64,000 nucleotides of DNA from Arthrobacter echini (GTDB taxonomy: Bacteria; Actinomycetota; Actinomycetes; Actinomycetales; Micrococcaceae), in the NCBI RefSeq assembly GCF_008107445.1, contig NZ_VSLD01000001.1, positions 899,666 through 963,665 on the forward strand, read 5' to 3'. Below, in pieces: positions 61,205 to 64,000 of this stretch; within the stretch, counting starts at the first letter, position 1; each line of letters starts with the position of its first letter. The translations under genes and the position numbers were made by a program. The notes beneath the pieces were generated by a model. The model saw nothing but the letters and a program-made list of their open reading frames with translations. It was not told the origin of the DNA and did no database searches.

Positions 61205-61945
61205 TCAGTGCGTGCGCCTGCGCCGGGGTTGGGCGACGACGGCGACAGCCACGGCCAGCAGGAGAGCGACGACGCTCAGGATCCCGGCGGCCGTGTTCCG
61301 GAAGGAGGACGCGACGCCGGCCTGCAGCGCGCCTGCCGCCTCGTCCGCCTGTGCGGGTTCGTCCGCCTGGACGACGGCAGCCTCCGACGATGTTTTCGTG
61401 CCGGTAGCCGACGCCGAGGTGTCCGGGGCCCGGACGACGGAGCGTCCACCGGCAGCCGGAGCAGGGTTGGCTTTGCGCGGCAGGGCGCGTTGCGCGGGAA
61501 TGCCCATACCTGCCTCCAGTGCTTCCGCGGGCACCACGCCGCGGGCAGGGGTCCTGGCACTCCCGTCCGCCGTGGGCACCGTACCGGGAACCTCACCGGT
61601 CGGGGCGCTCGGTCCGGAGGGCGGCGTGGTCGCCTCCGGGGTGGTCTGCACCGGGGCTGAGGTCTCCGGGCCTGGTTCCGGGTCCGTTTCCGGGGTCGTC
61701 TCGACCGGCGGGGACTCGACGGTCCCGGTAGGAGGGTCTGCGCTCTCGAGGGGAGGGTCGACGGTCTCGACGGGAGGCACGACCGGGGGAGTGGTAACCG
61801 CAGGGACCACGGACTGGTCGGTGGGCGGTTGCTCGACGACGGTCGGTGGCACCGGGGTGAGTGTCGTGGCGACGGCGGCCGCTGGTGCCGACAGCATCAG
61901 GCCGGAGCTGATCGCCAGTGTGGTGAGGACGAGAGAGGCACGCAT
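61205..61945 (-). CDS. Pro/Thr-rich surface protein, membrane-anchored
   Basis: A 246 aa exported protein of unknown function: signal peptide 1-25 (APAAA), a low-complexity Pro/Thr/Glu/Val stretch (about 28-135) likely to span the cell wall, then an Ala-rich part and a C-terminal membrane helix (about 222-240) ending in RRRR. The tail resembles a sortase substrate, but no LPXTG motif precedes the helix. ATG at 61,945, weak ribosome-binding site. Confidence 0.7.
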   Translation of the reverse strand: MRASLVLTTLAISSGLMLSAPAAAVATTLTPVPPTVVEQPPTDQSVVPAVTTPPVVPPVETVDPPLESADPPTGTVESPPVETTPETDPEPGPETSAPVQTTPEATTPPSGPSAPTGEVPGTVPTADGSARTPARGVVPAEALEAGMGIPAQRALPRKANPAPAAGGRSVVRAPDTSASATGTKTSSEAAVVQADEPAQADEAAGALQAGVASSFRNTAAGILSVVALLLAVAVAVVAQPRRRRTH

Positions 61946-62096
61946 GGCGGGGTCTTTTCGGGTGGGACGAGGCAAGTTGTTCGGGTGGGACGAGGCGGGA
62001 CGACGGGCACGCGACTGCGCGGAACGCTGTCGGCCACACCGTTCATGGTACGCGGCTCCCGGGCCGAAGCCCACCCGCCGGGCGGCTGTGTCGGGC

Positions 62097-62552
62097 CTAC
62101 TCGCTGCCGACCGTGGTCCGGTCACCGCTCGTCTGCCCGGACGACCGTGCGGGGGGCTGGAAGACCACGAAGCGGTAGGCGAAGTACCGGAAGAGATTGC
62201 CCAGGAGGACCCCCACCACGTTGCCTGAGAGGTTGTCCGCGAACGCGCTGGTCAGCCCGAGGACGTAGTGCGAGACGAAGAGGCACCCCGCGGCGATCCC
62301 GAGCCCCACGAGATTCGTCAGCCCGAAGAGGACGGCTTCCTGGCGCTTGGAACGCCCGCCCAGCTCGCGGAACGTGAAGTATCTGCTGCCGAGCCACGAG
62401 ACCCCTGTCGCGGCAGCGACCGAGATGATCTTCGACAGAATGGGCGCCACCCCGAATCCCGAGGACAGGATGTTGAACAGCATGATGTCCACCACGAAGG
62501 CCACGGTTCCGACGGCGGTGAAGGATCCGAGCCTCCTCAGCACACCCCGCAC
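62097..62552 (-). CDS. GtrA-family membrane protein
   Basis: A 151 aa protein with four membrane segments and the GtrA pattern: FTAVGTVAFVVDIMLFNIL at the start, TGVSWLGSRYFTFR and NLFRYFAYRFVVF at the end. Family members help move lipid-linked sugars across the membrane for wall polysaccharide modification. Start GTG at 62,552. No glycosyltransferase partner is adjacent; the GT2 at 57.3 kb is the nearest. Confidence 0.88.
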   Translation of the reverse strand: MRGVLRRLGSFTAVGTVAFVVDIMLFNILSSGFGVAPILSKIISVAAATGVSWLGSRYFTFRELGGRSKRQEAVLFGLTNLVGLGIAAGCLFVSHYVLGLTSAFADNLSGNVVGVLLGNLFRYFAYRFVVFQPPARSSGQTSGDRTTVGSE

Positions 62553-62714
62553 GGATCGGCTCCTTCGTTGTCGACACCGCAGTCTATTCCTCTGGTCGTC
62601 CAGGCAACCAATTGTCCCTGGCAGCGTGTATTGATGCGCCGATCACGCCACGACGCGCGGGAGTAGGGCGCGATCGACCTCGGTTAGCATGAGGTTTTCT
62701 ACCAGGAGGACGTC

Positions 62715-63728
62715 ATGAACGAGACCATGCTCGCGGGACGGCTGAACATCAGGACCAGGTCGTTCGAGGTCAGGGAGGTCCCCGTCCCCGTTCCGGGACC
62801 GGGATTCGTGCGGGTCAAGGTCCAGGCGGCCGGTGTCTGCCTCTCCGATGTCCACCTGATCCAGGGACTGCTGACGCCCCGGCACCTGGTGGGTGACGAG
62901 GTCACGCTCGGCCACGAGACGGCGGGCAGCGTGGACGTGGCCGGTGACGGCGTCGACGCGTGGAACCCTGGCGACCGCGTGGTGATCCAGGCAGGCTACG
63001 AATACAACGGTGTCACGCTGACCATGGGCGTTGACTACGACGGCGGCTGGGCCGAGTACGTGGTGGTGCCGGCCGGTGTGCTCGTCCCGCTCAGCGCGGA
63101 CTTCTCCTTCGAGCAGGCTGCGATCATCCCCGACGCCGTCTCGACGCCGTGGGCCTCCATCGTCTCCACCGGGGGCGTCCGGCCTGCCGAGGCCGTGGGC
63201 GTCTGGGGCGTCGGAGGACTCGGCGCCCACGGCGTGCAGTTGCTCCGCATGATCGGCGCGGCACCGATCATCGCCGTCGACCCGTTGCCCGAGGCCCGTG
63301 AGCGGGCGCTGGCCTTCGGCGCGGACCTGGCCCTCGACCCTCTGGCGGACGATTTCGCTGCCTCGATCGCGGAGGCGACGAGCGGGCGGGGCCTCGACGC
63401 CGCCTTCGATTTTGCCGGGGTCGACGCCGTGCGCGCGCAGGCGGTGGACAGCCTGGGGCTGAAGGGCCGGCTGGTGATCGTGGGTCTGAGCGGCAACCCG
63501 ATCACCATCTCCGACAGCACGTCCTTCTCCTACGGGCGCAAGCAGCTCCGTGGGCACTACGGCTCGGAGGCGCACCACGTCCCGGAGCTCGTGGCCCTCG
63601 CCGAGCTGGGGCGGCTCGATTTCGTCCGCTCCATCAGCGACACCCTCCCGCTCCGGGACGCCGCTGCCGCCGTCGAGCGGCTGGAGAGCAAGGAAGGCAA
63701 TCCGATCCGGCTCGTGCTGGTGCCCTGA
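62715..63728 (+). CDS. Zinc-type medium-chain alcohol dehydrogenase
   Basis: A 337 aa MDR enzyme. Catalytic zinc Cys in GVCLSDVHL and GHETAGSV, Rossmann motif GVGGLGAHGVQL. The four-Cys structural zinc loop is missing (GYEYNGVTLTMGVDYDGGW in its place), unlike the dehydrogenase at 25.3 kb. Substrate unknown. ATG at 62,715 with CAGGAGGA upstream; TAGCAT near 62,684 is a -10 candidate. Confidence 0.88.
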   Translation: MNETMLAGRLNIRTRSFEVREVPVPVPGPGFVRVKVQAAGVCLSDVHLIQGLLTPRHLVGDEVTLGHETAGSVDVAGDGVDAWNPGDRVVIQAGYEYNGVTLTMGVDYDGGWAEYVVVPAGVLVPLSADFSFEQAAIIPDAVSTPWASIVSTGGVRPAEAVGVWGVGGLGAHGVQLLRMIGAAPIIAVDPLPEARERALAFGADLALDPLADDFAASIAEATSGRGLDAAFDFAGVDAVRAQAVDSLGLKGRLVIVGLSGNPITISDSTSFSYGRKQLRGHYGSEAHHVPELVALAELGRLDFVRSISDTLPLRDAAAAVERLESKEGNPIRLVLVP

Positions 63729-63813
63729 TGGCACTGCGGCGCCGGTCGGCAGGACCTGATCAGGTGGGCAACCCGCGTCCGTCGATCCTGGCGGGGTAGC
63801 TTCGAATGGCAAG

Positions 63814-63842
63814 AAGGCCGCCCTCTCGAGGAGGGCGGCCTT
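63814..63842. terminator. Bidirectional terminator between dehydrogenase and sodA
   Basis: A perfect 12-bp stem AAGGCCGCCCTC / GAGGGCGGCCTT with a 5-nt loop, between convergent genes. Runs of A before and T after the stem fit termination in both directions. Confidence 0.85.
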
Positions 63843-63871
63843 CCGCGTTCTCGTTCGGAAGTGGCTTGGTG

Positions 63872-64000
63872 CTAGGGGGTGATGAGGGTGGAGGCCCCGG
63901 TGGTGGCCGCCTGGTGGCGTGCCTGGACGTCGGTCCAGTTCACCAGGTTCCACCAGGCCTTGACGTAGTCGGGCTTCACGTTCACGTAGTCCAGGTAGAA
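63872..64000 (-). CDS. sodA: Superoxide dismutase (Fe/Mn), C-terminal part, 5' beyond window
   Basis: The last 42 codons of an Fe/Mn superoxide dismutase: [20 protein letters not shown] followed by NWTDVQARH, the conserved C-terminal helix after the metal-binding DVWEHAYY region, which lies outside the window. The stop is at 63,872. Truncated only by the window edge. Confidence 0.9.
   Translation of the reverse strand, partial: FYLDYVNVKPDYVKAWWNLVNWTDVQARHQAATTGASTLITP

Noticed and set aside
1..64000. Search for CRISPR arrays, insertion sequences, integrases, attachment sites and biosynthetic clusters
   Set aside because: No regularly spaced repeats, transposase or integrase motifs, or multi-domain synthases were seen.

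Overview
This is a chromosomal segment of a high-G+C actinobacterium. The gene content points to Micrococcales, most likely an Arthrobacter-like member of the Micrococcaceae. The supporting signs are the DisA/RadA pair, a DasR-type GntR regulator with near-consensus dre operators, the MSMEG_4193/DUF3090/SCO1664 triad, DUF4193, a ferredoxin-reductase-coupled desaturase, and many starts with a -10 hexamer 6-7 nt upstream (leaderless mRNAs). The family placement is inference. I found no transposase, integrase, phage module or CRISPR array. Both ends are cut inside genes: disA at the left and a superoxide dismutase gene at the right.

Layout. 1-2.6 kb: disA (partial) and radA. 2.6-3.7 kb: a FUSC-type membrane protein. 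3.8-9.7 kb: two phosphate uptake systems facing each other, pstSCAB behind a candidate PHO box and the low-affinity pair DUF47/pit. 9.9-15.1 kb: hypothetical genes, tRNA-Lys, a secreted nuclease-fold protein lacking key catalytic residues, and an HTH regulator plus membrane protein pair behind a long hairpin. 15.4-19.7 kb: the fructose PTS operon fruR-fruK-fruA-ptsH. 19.9-26.5 kb: stress membrane protein, EcsC-like protein, DUF445, GDPD, GH15 and an alcohol dehydrogenase. 26.6-28.1 kb: azlCD and ynfA. 28.1-31.4 kb: pta-ackA. 31.6-35.2 kb: desaturase, its reductase and a divergent PucR-type regulator. 35.2-41.6 kb: AlkA-like glycosylase, SOUL protein, DUF4193, hydrolase, AEC carrier, YsnF-like stress protein, UspA and an ECF sigma factor.

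41.6-48.4 kb is the most coherent system: a GntR/UTRA repressor, two dre-like operators, a sugar-binding lipoprotein, two permeases, glucosamine-6-phosphate deaminase, a five-bladed-propeller glycosidase and a secreted EEP hydrolase. No ATPase is encoded here, so a shared MsiK-type ATPase is implied. It looks like an amino-sugar oligosaccharide uptake operon with an unassigned glycosidase.

48.7-64 kb: a PAS-GGDEF-EAL protein, small acidic protein, a VOC gene remnant, cupin, polysaccharide deacetylase lipoprotein, a TerC/Alx protein behind a yybP-ykoY (Mn) riboswitch, the SCO1664/DUF3090/MSMEG_4193 triad, a secreted GH18 protein with two chitin-binding modules divergent from a large membrane GT2, SelO, a Pro/Thr-rich surface protein, GtrA, a second alcohol dehydrogenase and the sodA 3' end.

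Points most worth following: the catalytically depleted EEP protein (11.8-13.0 kb), the in-frame ATC codon placed at ideal distance from a strong Shine-Dalgarno (43,817), the propeller glycosidase inside a NagB operon, the GH18/GT2 divergent pair, and a recurring AAGCATGCT-type motif upstream of stress genes.
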